In this document: positions 1-7,865 of the stretch, in pieces | Layout: every line of letters begins with the position of its first letter | How positions within the stretch are numbered: the first letter of the stretch is position 1 | Assembly (NCBI GenBank): GCA_029060025.1 | Contig: JAIDUV010000029.1 | Coordinates: forward strand, 1-32,410 | DNA: 32,410 nt | Source of the DNA: Clostridia bacterium | Lineage (GTDB): Bacteria > Bacillota > Clostridia > Christensenellales > UBA3700 | Reading direction: 5' to 3' | Notes under the pieces: model-generated | Seen by the model: the letters and a program-made list of their open reading frames with translations, nothing else | Database searches by the model: none | Told to the model about the DNA's origin: nothing | Made by a program: the position numbers and the translations under genes

Positions 1-124
1 CTTTTATATTATAAAAACTTAACTTGAAAAATAGGATATTTATAAGTTTTATACTATAGATATTCTTCTATTTATAATAATTGCTATAAGTTAAATTCAA
101 CAAAATATTTAGTCTATTGTTTAA

Positions 125-153
125 TTGACATTTTTATGAATATATGATAAAAT
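125..153 (+). promoter_or_regulatory. Sigma-70-type promoter for the GrpB-family gene
   Basis: TTGACA at 125-130 and TAAAAT at 148-153 are separated by 17 bases. The -10 box ends only 9 bases before the ATG at 163, so transcription should begin at about 159-161. Bases 1-124 are AT-rich and show no gene. Confidence 0.7.
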
Positions 154-162
154 AATCAAAAA

Positions 163-735
163 ATGAGATATTTAAGAATAAAAAAACTTACAGAGATGAC
201 GCTTGACGAACTATGGCAACTCTTCCCTATCTTTTTGACAGAACATCAGCCTTACTGGATAGAATGGTATAATGAGGAAGTAGCACAACTAAAGACTTTG
301 TTGCCATCTGACGTGGAATATCACCATATAGGTAGCACCGCCGTCAACGGTATAATGGCAAAACCTATAGTAGATATAATTATTGAGACAAATACAGACT
401 CTCAATTAAAAGAAGTCGCTGAGACATTGCATAGTCACGACTATATCATTATGTCGTCGAGCGAAAATAGAATATCGTTGAATAAAGGCTACACTGAATA
501 CGGCTTTGCGGAAAAAGTATTTCATTTGCATATTCGGCTAAAAGACGATATTGACGAAGTATATTTTAGAGATTATCTCAACGCTCACCCAGACGTGGCA
601 AAAGAATATGAAGAACTAAAGTTGCGTCTTTGGAAACAATACGAACATAACAGAGACGCGTATACTAATGCAAAAACGTCATTTGTAAAGAAATTCACCG
701 GACTTGCAATATCTGAATTTAAAGCAAAGCGTTGA
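163..735 (+). CDS. GrpB/UPF0157 family nucleotidyltransferase-fold protein
   Basis: This 190-residue protein has the GrpB (UPF0157) signature HIGSTAV at about residues 55-61, followed by AKPIVDI, which is the nucleotidyltransferase-fold core of the family. The N-terminal segment MTLDELWQLFPIFL is also typical, and the length matches the usual 165-190 residues. The biochemical role of GrpB proteins is not established; some members are fused to CoaE or to acetyltransferases. The ATG at 163 has no Shine-Dalgarno sequence and lies almost at the predicted transcription start. An internal ATG at 199 also lacks one, and relatives commonly carry a few residues before MTLDELW, so 163 is preferred. The gene appears monocistronic, with 61 bases before the next gene, which has its own strong ribosome binding site. 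No terminator is visible after it. Confidence 0.88.
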   Translation: MRYLRIKKLTEMTLDELWQLFPIFLTEHQPYWIEWYNEEVAQLKTLLPSDVEYHHIGSTAVNGIMAKPIVDIIIETNTDSQLKEVAETLHSHDYIIMSSSENRISLNKGYTEYGFAEKVFHLHIRLKDDIDEVYFRDYLNAHPDVAKEYEELKLRLWKQYEHNRDAYTNAKTSFVKKFTGLAISEFKAKR

Positions 736-796
736 AATAAAATTAAATATTTCACACTCCTCTTTATATGCGAATATATTTTAAAGGAGGTAAACA

Positions 797-1126
797 ATGT
801 TTAATTTTAATAATAATCAAAACTATCCTATATATAACAATCAAAACAGAAGAATGACGGCGCCTGATAGCGCAAATGATTTTGAGACGTTGCAAAATGC
901 TCGAAGAGATTTAGTTGGCGAATTAGATGCTATAATTCAATACGACGACCATTTACATAGAACAGACAATGAATTAGCCAGAACCACGTGGGAAAATATA
1001 AGAAACGAAGAGTTGACGCACGTAGGCGAACTTTTGGGACTTATAAATTATTTAGCGCCGTATCAAAAACCTTTTATTGAACAAGGCTTAAAAGAATTCA
1101 ACGATAGATTGCAAAACAAATCATAA
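797..1126 (+). CDS. Encapsulated-ferritin-like (EncFtn-type) small ferritin-like protein
   Basis: This 109-residue protein has a Gln/Asn-rich N-terminus (residues 1-20) and then two predicted helices. Glu42, Tyr49, Glu72 and His75 reproduce the spacing of the iron-site residues of encapsulated ferritins (E32, Y39, E62 and H65 in the Rhodospirillum protein), with an EExxH motif at 71-75. EncFtn proteins form a ferroxidase site at a dimer interface and store iron only inside an encapsulin shell. I see no encapsulin gene here and no C-terminal cargo-loading peptide; the tail ends in FNDRLQNKS. An alternative label is a short rubrerythrin/COQ7-like ferritin-superfamily protein. A perfect AAAGGAGGT ribosome binding site lies 8 bases before the ATG, and a terminator hairpin follows at 1151. 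The iron or oxidative-stress role is inferred from the family. Confidence 0.75.
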   Translation: MFNFNNNQNYPIYNNQNRRMTAPDSANDFETLQNARRDLVGELDAIIQYDDHLHRTDNELARTTWENIRNEELTHVGELLGLINYLAPYQKPFIEQGLKEFNDRLQNKS

Positions 1127-1150
1127 TCAATTTTTGCCAATTACCAAATA

Positions 1151-1186
1151 AAATACAGCAACCTAAAAACGTAGGTTGCTGTATTT
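1151..1186. terminator. Bidirectional Rho-independent terminator
   Basis: An 11-bp perfect stem (TACAGCAACCT / AGGTTGCTGTA), extendable by A-T pairs, closes an 8-base loop. T-rich runs lie on both sides: TTTTTAA on the plus strand and ATTTTATTT on the minus strand. It sits between two convergent genes and can serve both. Confidence 0.9.
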
Positions 1187-1206
1187 TTAATCATTTAAAA
1201 ATCTGT

Positions 1207-4200
1207 TTATTTCTTTTTGACGTTTTTATCAACAGTTGACTTTGCAGATGTCTTTGTTGCCGTCGTCTTCTTTGTCTGCGTTGACTTGGCTGCCGTAGAC
1301 GAAGTAGTTTTCTTTGTAACTGCAGATTTACTTGCCGAAGAAGTCTTTGAAGCCGTCGACTTGCTTGCCGTTGCTTTTGACTTGCTTGCCGTCGCGCCTG
1401 CCGCAACAGATTTAGCCATCGTATCTATTGATTGCTTTGCGGCGGTGCTTCTCGTCGGCGTAGACAAGTTTGGCTGCGGCTTAGCGTTTACTGCTGCAAC
1501 AGCGCCTTTGCCCTTCTTCTTCATTACAAAGAATACCGTAAGACCAACAGCCACTACTGCCAACACTGCAACTAAGCAACCTATTATTATACCAACCAAG
1601 TTTGACTTTGCATTGTCTCCAGGAATTACGCCGAAAGATTCGGTTACTTCGCCGTCGAAAGAAATTGAAATGCCTTTCTTCACGTAATCGTTTGCGATTT
1701 CTTGCGACATAAACTTAACTTCAAGCATATTGCTAGACTGAAGGTCTGCTTTTGCAAGAGTGAGTTTTCCATTCTGATATTGTTTGGTATCAACGACTTT
1801 ACCGTTGAGACGTACGCAAGCAATAGCAAATCCTTTGTCCGGAGTAATATCGTAGGTAATCTTGTCACTTACTTGACTGATACCGCTCTTGCCGTCTGCC
1901 GTGATCTTTCCGCCGACTTCGCCGTTGACGTAAGCGTAAATATTGGAAGTGTTGCTCTCGGTTACTGCCGCGCTGGTGTTCTTGATCTGCACGATAGTGA
2001 ACGGACTGAAACTCGTAACCTTTGCGATAATTCCGTATTCATTGATGATGACAGGAATTTCCTCAACGCCTATAATTTTGCCTGCTTTGTCGTGCTTGTA
2101 ATGATATATCTTAAACGTCGTATTTGCGTCGTCGGGATCGTATCCCTCTGGGAAACCGAAAGCCACCTGCATATAACTGCCGTTGGGAACAGTTTTTACA
2201 CAACCGCAGAGGTTGAGATTTATTTCATAAGAAGCCGAAGCCAAAATATCATCGTCCTTTACGGCGGTCTCGCTCTTTAAAACGTCGTCCATTTCCTGCT
2301 CTTTTTGAGCCGACGGCTTGGTTGCCACAAGTATAAGTTGACTGCGTTGGCTTGCCGCATAATAATTGCCGTCTTCATCCTGAAAATCAGTGACTGACAC
2401 GTCGGAGTTATCGAGCAAGTTGGGCTGTCCGTACAGGCTCATATAAAGTCTGCCGTCATTAAATATCTTGCTACATACGACAGTCTTGCCTTTAAATGCA
2501 AATCTCACAGGGTCGGGAACTTTTTTGGAATATGATCCTACAAGTCCCACAGGCGTGAAATAATAAGGGGTCGCATTGTGAATATACATCTTGCTTGGCG
2601 TCAAAGTAAACGATATCGTCTTGTCTCCATCCCAATTGAAGTTTTCGATTATAGCGTGATCTTTTACGGTATCGTTACCGCGCAAAGTATAAAAATCAAT
2701 GCCTATGTCATCTAACGTAAATCCTGCGTTAAGTTCAAGAGTTTCGCTGTATTCTATCTTTATGTCATACGTATTGTTGACAGGCAAATCACCTGTGTTA
2801 GACGGAGTGATTGATCTTGCGCCGGGAGATGGGGTGTAAGATCCAAATCCTTCGTTGAGATAAGGAGCAGTAGGCGCAAACCAAAAATCTTCGTCTGTGA
2901 GTTTTTCCGCGTCATAAGATACGATATGATCGCCTGTTTGCCAATCTCCTTTAGTGTCAGGAGCGCGTTTTATCAACGCAAACTGAATATACTTGACACC
3001 CGTGCCTATACCTGCCATTACTGTTTCACTATCGGTAATGGAATATATTTCTACGCCCATCATCTCTTTTGCGGCGTTGTTTGCGGCAATTATGTTGACC
3101 CAATTACTCCAAGTAATCTCTTCGCCTGCATTGCTGTAACCGAAACTATAAGCCAAATACATACCTTGCTCTTGAAGCGCAAGAGCGCCCATACCTTCAT
3201 AAGAAATTGTCAAGTCTAAGGTTGTACCCTGAACATCGGTATTATTATATTTGCCTATTACCGTCATTCCGTTGGCATCGTAGTCTACGCCGTAATCGTA
3301 TGGCTTCAATGCGGGATAGCGCAATTCATAACCCGACGAAGATACCGAGCCGTCTTCGATATGCTCCTCGAGCATAGCCTGACCGCCTCTCAATATCCAA
3401 GGGTTTTGCGAAGACGCCGAATTGTACGTTACGTCTACGCCATACCACATACCGTCAACTTGCACATAATTCCACATATGCGGTTGAGGACTTTCACCGT
3501 CACTTGCAGCAGAATATCCCGACACGCACACGCAAGGAATGCCAAGTCTGTCCATAACTGCCTTAAAACTCTTTGCGTATCCTTCGCAGACGGACTCGTT
3601 GTTTACCAATGCGCCGTAAGACGTAAAAATAAAATCTGCTTTAGGCGTGTCGACGTTGCGATTGCCCTCGAGCACCGTGCCAAAGCCGTACTTATTGTGT
3701 TTGCTGATATAATCATTGACATATTCAATCTTCTCTTTATCACTGCTCAGATTTTTTGCTGCGTCAACAATTTGCGAAACTGCGTTTTCATACTTTTGTA
3801 TAGCCTCGTTGACCAATGCCTCGCTGTTGATACTTTCGCCTCTATATAGCGACAACACTCTGCTAGAATCGAGGTAGGCAACGTACTCTCCATTCTTCAT
3901 TCCCGCAGTGATAGACGTCGAAAATACGTCAATATAGAACAAATCGGGATGATCCATATAAAAAGCGTCGCGTCCGATACCGTAAGACTTTGCAAGTCTG
4001 TTGTCATCTGCGCCGTTAACGTAAGCCTTGACCTCATCCAAGGTAGCAACGTTGTTTGCTATCAAATCATATTGAAGTTTTCCCTTTTTAAATTCGCCGT
4101 TGTTGGCAAGGGTTTCGAATGCCTTATAGAATCTCTCGGCAATCGGATCGACTGAAATTTGATTATAAAAATATTTATAAGCGTAATCAGTATCGGTATC

Positions 4201-4308
4201 TGCCAAAGCACTATCGCCGATTATCAAACACGATCCGACAATCATCAAAAATGCTACGGCAACTACCATCGCCAAAACGCCTATGCGCTTTGTTGTTAAA
4301 GATTTCAT
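1207..4308 (-). CDS. Membrane-anchored extracellular transglutaminase-like protein with basic Lys/Ala/Ser/Thr tail
   Basis: This 1033-residue protein has an N-terminal signal peptide (hydrophobic 9-31, likely cleavage after ALA36; a VGSC lipobox-like sequence ending at Cys27 is a weaker alternative). A transglutaminase-like domain lies at about 190-300 with the expected catalytic triad: Cys241 in SVCEGYAKSF, His277 in PHMWNYVQ and Asp292 in GVDVTYN. Such domains act as proteases, peptide cyclases or cross-linkers; the substrate is unknown. About 600 residues of probable beta-sandwich domains follow, then a transmembrane helix at about 904-927. The last 101 residues, predicted cytosolic, are almost only K, A, S, T and V and resemble histone-H1-type tails. 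The gene has a GGAGG ribosome binding site and a clear promoter. It is convergent with the ferritin-like gene and appears to be transcribed alone. Confidence 0.82.
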   Translation of the reverse strand: MKSLTTKRIGVLAMVVAVAFLMIVGSCLIIGDSALADTDTDYAYKYFYNQISVDPIAERFYKAFETLANNGEFKKGKLQYDLIANNVATLDEVKAYVNGADDNRLAKSYGIGRDAFYMDHPDLFYIDVFSTSITAGMKNGEYVAYLDSSRVLSLYRGESINSEALVNEAIQKYENAVSQIVDAAKNLSSDKEKIEYVNDYISKHNKYGFGTVLEGNRNVDTPKADFIFTSYGALVNNESVCEGYAKSFKAVMDRLGIPCVCVSGYSAASDGESPQPHMWNYVQVDGMWYGVDVTYNSASSQNPWILRGGQAMLEEHIEDGSVSSSGYELRYPALKPYDYGVDYDANGMTVIGKYNNTDVQGTTLDLTISYEGMGALALQEQGMYLAYSFGYSNAGEEITWSNWVNIIAANNAAKEMMGVEIYSITDSETVMAGIGTGVKYIQFALIKRAPDTKGDWQTGDHIVSYDAEKLTDEDFWFAPTAPYLNEGFGSYTPSPGARSITPSNTGDLPVNNTYDIKIEYSETLELNAGFTLDDIGIDFYTLRGNDTVKDHAIIENFNWDGDKTISFTLTPSKMYIHNATPYYFTPVGLVGSYSKKVPDPVRFAFKGKTVVCSKIFNDGRLYMSLYGQPNLLDNSDVSVTDFQDEDGNYYAASQRSQLILVATKPSAQKEQEMDDVLKSETAVKDDDILASASYEINLNLCGCVKTVPNGSYMQVAFGFPEGYDPDDANTTFKIYHYKHDKAGKIIGVEEIPVIINEYGIIAKVTSFSPFTIVQIKNTSAAVTESNTSNIYAYVNGEVGGKITADGKSGISQVSDKITYDITPDKGFAIACVRLNGKVVDTKQYQNGKLTLAKADLQSSNMLEVKFMSQEIANDYVKKGISISFDGEVTESFGVIPGDNAKSNLVGIIIGCLVAVLAVVAVGLTVFFVMKKKGKGAVAAVNAKPQPNLSTPTRSTAAKQSIDTMAKSVAAGATASKSKATASKSTASKTSSASKSAVTKKTTSSTAAKSTQTKKTTATKTSAKSTVDKNVKKK

Positions 4309-4334
4309 AAAACCTCCAAAAATATTTTTTCCAT

Positions 4335-4363
4335 ATTATACACAATTCGATGTAATTTTGCAA
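4335..4363 (-). promoter_or_regulatory. Promoter of the transglutaminase-like gene
   Basis: On the minus strand TTGCAA (4358-4363) and TATAAT (4335-4340) are separated by 17 bases. The -10 box lies 26 bases upstream of the ATG at 4308, and the leader carries the GGAGG ribosome binding site. Confidence 0.75.
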
Positions 4364-4538
4364 GTCCTTTTTAACTCTTTTTTCGCTTGATAAATCTTCG
4401 ATTATACGATAATATTTATAATAGTAAATTTAGAACAATATAATTGACTTATTACTAATCTCTTGCAACAATTACCGTTAATATACCTAATATTATTTAT
4501 GCAATCAAACGTAAAGAGGACTTTAAAATTACATTACG

Positions 4539-5216
4539 TCATTTCTTTAAAGCCAAAGCGTAACTGTCGTCTATCCGTCTGCAAATCTCTTCTATACCAA
4601 TCGAGCCGTCGAGAAGAATCGTTATCCAAGACTTTTTATTCATATGATAAGCGGGAAAATAACTTTTGTTGTCGACGACATTCTCCACTTCTTGAGGACT
4701 TATTCTTAAATCTATTATCTCAACTTTTTCTTCGCCGTCAAGTCCAATCTTGTTCTTGGATACTGTCAAAATCAAGCCGTACCATTTGCCATTGTCTTTT
4801 CTACGCCAAATTGCATTGTCGTCAAATTTTTTCCACAAAAATTCCAACTCGTCACCGTATTTATCCCGAACGTATTCTATGACATCATTGGCATATCTGC
4901 TTTTGAAAACTTGCCTAGCGCAACACTTGTCCGCAATATCGCGCAATACTCTTTGGTATTCCCATCTCACTCCGCCGACAAAACTACCTACGGCGTCCTC
5001 TGCTAAAAATAACGAATATTCTTCCTGCGTCTCCAAGTCAAGGACTTGCGTACTTATACTTCCCTGCCTGTCGACGTATACTGTCAAAGACATCTGGCTA
5101 TTAAATATATCGGTATGAAATTGGTAAATTTCTTCGTTTAAGACAAATCCGTATTGCAACAATTTGTCAAAATCAATTACTTTTTTATTAAAAATCTCCT
5201 GAAGTATTGCGTTCAT
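4539..5216 (-). CDS. YjbR/MmcQ-family protein with an extra N-terminal domain
   Basis: The predicted protein is 225 residues. The C-terminal ~115 residues, from RYANDVIEYVRDKYGDELE to the end, match the YjbR/MmcQ (CyaY-like fold) family, including the late motif NKKSWITILLDGS. These are single-domain, possibly DNA-binding proteins of about 115 residues. The N-terminal ~105 residues (acidic, beta-rich, with TVYVDRQG and LDLETQEEYSLFL) form a second domain seen in some family members. I place the start at the ATG at 5216, because AGGG lies 7 bases upstream; the frame is open nine codons further to 5243 but that start has no ribosome binding site. The function is unknown. No neighbour shares its strand closely enough for an operon. 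Confidence 0.8.
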   Translation of the reverse strand: MNAILQEIFNKKVIDFDKLLQYGFVLNEEIYQFHTDIFNSQMSLTVYVDRQGSISTQVLDLETQEEYSLFLAEDAVGSFVGGVRWEYQRVLRDIADKCCARQVFKSRYANDVIEYVRDKYGDELEFLWKKFDDNAIWRRKDNGKWYGLILTVSKNKIGLDGEEKVEIIDLRISPQEVENVVDNKSYFPAYHMNKKSWITILLDGSIGIEEICRRIDDSYALALKK

Positions 5217-5234
5217 ATTTACCCTATAATACAA

Positions 5235-5267
5235 AAATCCCAATTCTCAACTTAGGCATCGGGATTT
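5235..5267 (-). promoter_or_regulatory. Leader hairpin upstream of the YjbR/MmcQ gene
   Basis: A 7-bp inverted repeat AAATCCC/GGGATTT with a 19-base loop lies between the promoter and the ribosome binding site. On the minus strand it is followed by TTTGT. It could be a weak intrinsic terminator or attenuator, or the end of tmRNA read-through transcripts. The call is tentative. Confidence 0.35.
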
Positions 5268-5303
5268 CAAATTTTTTGCAAGTTATTTTTGAATACTGTA
5301 ATT

Positions 5304-5333
5304 ATTATATAATCTGTATATAATATAAGTCAA
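5304..5333 (-). promoter_or_regulatory. Promoter of the YjbR/MmcQ gene
   Basis: On the minus strand TTGACT (5328-5333) and TATAAT (5304-5309) are separated by 18 bases. The implied leader is about 80 nt and includes the hairpin at 5235-5267. Confidence 0.6.
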
Positions 5334-5450
5334 TTCATATTTTCAATAGGTTTTTGGTTTTTCACAAATTTACTTTAATCTTAAAATGATTATAAACCTT
5401 TGCATATATTGCCATCAGGTTAATTTAATTATATAACTAAAAAATATAAA

Positions 5451-5798
5451 TGGTGGAACTGAGGGGAGTTGAACCCCTGTCTGAAAAAGTTCATACGACA
5501 CTTTCTACACGCTTATTGAACATATATTAGTCCCTGACGTTCTCTATTCACGGAGCAACGCTTCGGCAAGCCTTTGATATTGTCAGACGTTAAAGGCGTG
5601 TGCGCCCGACCCTGTTCCACTGATTGATGCCAACTCCCAAGCCGTGGATTCTTGGGGTGACAGGCTACGGCCGATTAGGCAGCGAAAGCCAATTCTTTGT
5701 TGTTATTTGCGTTTAAATTTAATTTTCCGTTTTTACGAAGACGAGCCTTCGGCGTGCTTATCCCGTACCTGCTTCCCCATCGAATCCGGTACAGCCCC
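5451..5798 (-). ncRNA. ssrA: Transfer-messenger RNA (tmRNA)
   Basis: The minus strand starts GGGGCTGTACCGGATTCGAT and ends with a T-arm (GGTTCAACTCCCC) and CAGTTCCACCA, which is the tRNA-like domain of one-piece tmRNA. The acceptor stem GGGGCUG pairs with CAGUUCC over 7 bp, with G-U as the third pair, the usual alanine identity element. CCA is encoded. The total is 348 nt, a normal size. tmRNA rescues stalled ribosomes together with SmpB (not in this window) and tags the nascent chain for proteolysis. Confidence 0.97.
5675..5710 (-). other. tmRNA proteolysis tag reading frame (ANNNKELAFAA)
   Basis: Within the tmRNA, reading from GCA at 5710-5708, the resume frame gives ANNNKELAFAA followed by TAA. 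The terminal hydrophobic AFAA is the expected degron; the more usual ending is ALAA. The choice of resume codon is inferred from the position upstream of the stop and from the Ala start. Confidence 0.85.
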
Positions 5799-5817
5799 AT
5801 ATTAAATTGGTGACATC

Positions 5818-5845
5818 ATTATACCAAATAGACATAAACGCTCAA
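5818..5845 (-). promoter_or_regulatory. Proximal candidate promoter of tmRNA (P2)
   Basis: On the minus strand TTGAGC (5840-5845) and TATAAT (5818-5823) have a 16-base spacer and lie about 20 bases before the mature 5' end. It is weaker than the distal promoter and may be a second start site. Confidence 0.45.
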
Positions 5846-5878
5846 CTAAAATGACTATTTAGTGTATCAACCATAATT

Positions 5879-5907
5879 ATTATATGTATAAATCGCGGTT
5901 TTGTCAA
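5879..5907 (-). promoter_or_regulatory. Distal, perfect-consensus promoter of tmRNA (P1)
   Basis: On the minus strand TTGACA (5902-5907), a 17-base spacer and TATAAT (5879-5884) match the sigma-70/sigma-A consensus at all 12 positions. The mature tmRNA end is about 80 bases downstream, so a 5' leader removed by RNase P is expected. Confidence 0.8.
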
Positions 5908-5952
5908 GATTTATATTTAAAATAAAATTTCAAATTTTTGGGATTTAGCAAA

Positions 5953-6150
5953 TCAATCCTTTGACTTGTAATACAATCCGCAATGGCAATATCCCTCAAA
6001 ATTTGGATCGGCTATCTGCTCTCTGAACTCTTTGCAAACGCATTTGTTTTCTTCCGTCATTTGAACTCGACAAGGGCAATAACCTCCGCGCGCTTTGAGA
6101 CCTTCTTTTATTGCGTCGACGATTTCTTTATTTTCGTTAAGTCTAACCAT
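5953..6150 (-). CDS. Mini ferredoxin:thioredoxin reductase catalytic-like protein
   Basis: This 65-residue protein has three CxC motifs, Cys25-Pro-Cys27, Cys37-Val-Cys39 and Cys55-His-Cys57, in the order CPC/CxC/CHC. That matches the ferredoxin:thioredoxin reductase catalytic beta chain, which holds a [4Fe-4S] cluster next to a redox disulfide. The spacing is CPC-x9-CVC-x15-CHC rather than the plant/cyanobacterial CPC-x16-CPC-x8-CHC, and the N-terminal half is shortened, as in some anaerobe homologues. A thiol/disulfide or Fe-S redox role is inferred. The ribosome binding site AAGGAGGG lies 4 bases before the ATG, and the gene has its own promoter at 6177. Confidence 0.8.
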   Translation of the reverse strand: MVRLNENKEIVDAIKEGLKARGGYCPCRVQMTEENKCVCKEFREQIADPNFEGYCHCGLYYKSKD

Positions 6151-6176
6151 ATTCCCTCCTTAATCAAATCAGTATT

Positions 6177-6205
6177 AGTTTAGCACGGCTTAATAGTAAT
6201 GTCAA
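6177..6205 (-). promoter_or_regulatory. Promoter of the mini FTR-like gene
   Basis: On the minus strand TTGACA (6200-6205) and TAAACT (6177-6182) are separated by 17 bases. It sits in the 82-base gap after the MATE gene, which shows no clear terminator, so read-through from that gene is also possible. Confidence 0.65.
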
Positions 6206-6232
6206 TACTCTTATTGTTACGCTAAAATAAGT

Positions 6233-7630
6233 CTAAGCGTGCTTTACTTCTGTGGACTTGGGCAATCTTTCCGCTATCTTAATATTATTACGAGCGCCTA
6301 CCTTTTTATACTTAAATCGCATCAATAGATAATAACTTGCCAAGTACAAAACGTCCACGCCAAGCCAAGCGCAAGGATTGGATAGGCACAAACCTAGATA
6401 ACTCCATATCTTTACAAGCAGGAATGCCGCAAGTATACGCATACCCAACTCAATGACTCCGCCTATCGTAGTCAGCATACTGTACCCCATACCCTGCAAT
6501 GCGTTGCGGTATATGTAGATGACGGCAAGACCGATATAGAATACACCTTGCCAGAAAAGATATCTTTTGGACAAATCTAGCATTTCCGCGCTTGGGTTCT
6601 TGACAAATAGGCTTGTCAAAAGATCTGCCCCAAAATAAACCAATAAACCGCCTACAATTGCAAGTCCGACGCTGACAAGCATTGCTTGATTGACGCCCTT
6701 GTTTATTCTGCCAATCTCGCCTGCGCCAAAGTTCTGTCCGACGTAGGTCGCAACCGAACTGCCCATTGCGACAAGAGCCTGCGTAATAAGGCTGTCTATC
6801 TTACTTGCGGCGGTGTACGCGCTTACGTAAAGCGTACCGAATGCGTTGAGAGCCGCCTGCTGCACCATAATACCGACTGCAATGATAGAATACTGCACCG
6901 CCATAGGCAAACCTATCTGCAAATGCGCCCAACTAAATTTAAAAGACATCTTAAAGTGACGGCGAGAAAGTCTCAATATCTCATATCTTTTAAACATATA
7001 TATTGAGCAAGCCACGCCCGAAATCAACTGCGAAATGACGGTCGCCCAACCTGCTCCCGCTACGCCCATCTTGAATACGACGATAAAAAGCAAGTCCAAA
7101 CCTACGTTGATGACTGAAGCCAGCACCAAAAACAAAAGAGGTATCTTGCTGTCGCCGAGCGCTCTCAATATGCTAGACACCAAGTTATAGAGCATAGTCG
7201 CGCCGAGACCTGCAAAGACAACGACTATATAGTCGTAAGAATATTCGATAATTTCGTCGGGAGTCTGCATCAACTTAAGTATCGGCATTGTCGTAAACAC
7301 GCTGACCAAAGTCAATATCACAGTCAATACTGCACTCAAAACTATAGATGTGGCTACGCTTGACTTAACTCTTTCTTCGTCCTGATTACCAAAATACTGA
7401 CTTGTCTTGACGGAAAAGCCCGCTGTAAGCCCCTGCACAAAACCTATGATAAGAAAGGCAAGCGAAGTCGTTGCGCCAACTCCTGCAAAGGCGTTGTCAC
7501 CCAACGTGTTGCCGACAATGATATTGTCCACCATACTGTAAAGTTGTTGGAATACGTTGCCTATAAATATAGGCAATGCAAAAAATAAAATCTGCTTGAG
7601 CGGTTTGCCCTTTGTCAAATTTCTGACCAT
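6233..7630 (-). CDS. MATE-family multidrug/metabolite efflux transporter
   Basis: This 465-residue integral membrane protein has about 12 hydrophobic segments. It shows the MATE hallmark near the N-terminus (GNVFQQLYSMVDNIIVGNTLG) and the repeated second half beginning near GLPMAVQYSIIAVGIMVQ. MATE proteins export cationic drugs or metabolites using Na+ or H+ gradients; the substrate here cannot be told from sequence. Length and topology match the DinF/MepA-like branch of Gram-positive bacteria. The start is the ATG at 7630, with GGAG 7 bases upstream. It is a single gene with its own promoter, and the neighbouring genes do not suggest a substrate. Confidence 0.93.
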   Translation of the reverse strand: MVRNLTKGKPLKQILFFALPIFIGNVFQQLYSMVDNIIVGNTLGDNAFAGVGATTSLAFLIIGFVQGLTAGFSVKTSQYFGNQDEERVKSSVATSIVLSAVLTVILTLVSVFTTMPILKLMQTPDEIIEYSYDYIVVVFAGLGATMLYNLVSSILRALGDSKIPLLFLVLASVINVGLDLLFIVVFKMGVAGAGWATVISQLISGVACSIYMFKRYEILRLSRRHFKMSFKFSWAHLQIGLPMAVQYSIIAVGIMVQQAALNAFGTLYVSAYTAASKIDSLITQALVAMGSSVATYVGQNFGAGEIGRINKGVNQAMLVSVGLAIVGGLLVYFGADLLTSLFVKNPSAEMLDLSKRYLFWQGVFYIGLAVIYIYRNALQGMGYSMLTTIGGVIELGMRILAAFLLVKIWSYLGLCLSNPCAWLGVDVLYLASYYLLMRFKYKKVGARNNIKIAERLPKSTEVKHA

Positions 7631-7696
7631 AGTTTTCTCCGAATTAAGAACTATAATTTTCCCACCTCAATTCGTGTCAATCTGTGACCGTATGTC

Positions 7697-7724
7697 ATTA
7701 TACTACTTTTTATAAAAAAGTAAA
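7697..7724 (-). promoter_or_regulatory. Candidate promoter of the MATE gene
   Basis: On the minus strand TATAAT (7697-7702) has a weak TTTACT (7719-7724) 16 bases upstream. The leader of about 65 nt carries no obvious riboswitch. Bases 7725-7840 are AT-rich and show nothing further. Confidence 0.5.
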
Positions 7725-7841
7725 GAAAAATTAAGCAGATTTTTTTAAATGTTTAAATTTGTCAATTTGATAAGTATATTATGTGATATTTTGTAAATAC
7801 GAACGTCAATTTTGAAGTAAAACATACGTTAATACTGTTGA

Positions 7842-7865
7842 GTTTTTCCTCTACAGTCGAGGTGA
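7842..7865. repeat. REP-like half unit next to hairpin C
   Basis: The sequence GTTTTTCCTCTACAGTCGAGGTGAC-like at this position is a degenerate copy of the repeat ending TCGAAATGAC seen in the other spacers. It abuts the U-tract of the terminator at 7863. Confidence 0.5.

Noticed and set aside
1191-1687. Open frames on both strands across the low-complexity tail region
   Set aside because: They are shadows created by the Lys/Ala/Ser/Thr codon bias of the transglutaminase-like gene; they lack ribosome binding sites and give biased, non-protein-like translations.
5244-5450. tRNA or terminator directly after tmRNA
   Set aside because: No cloverleaf or strong hairpin with a T-tract is visible next to the tmRNA 3' end; only a weak inverted repeat lies 180 bases further on.
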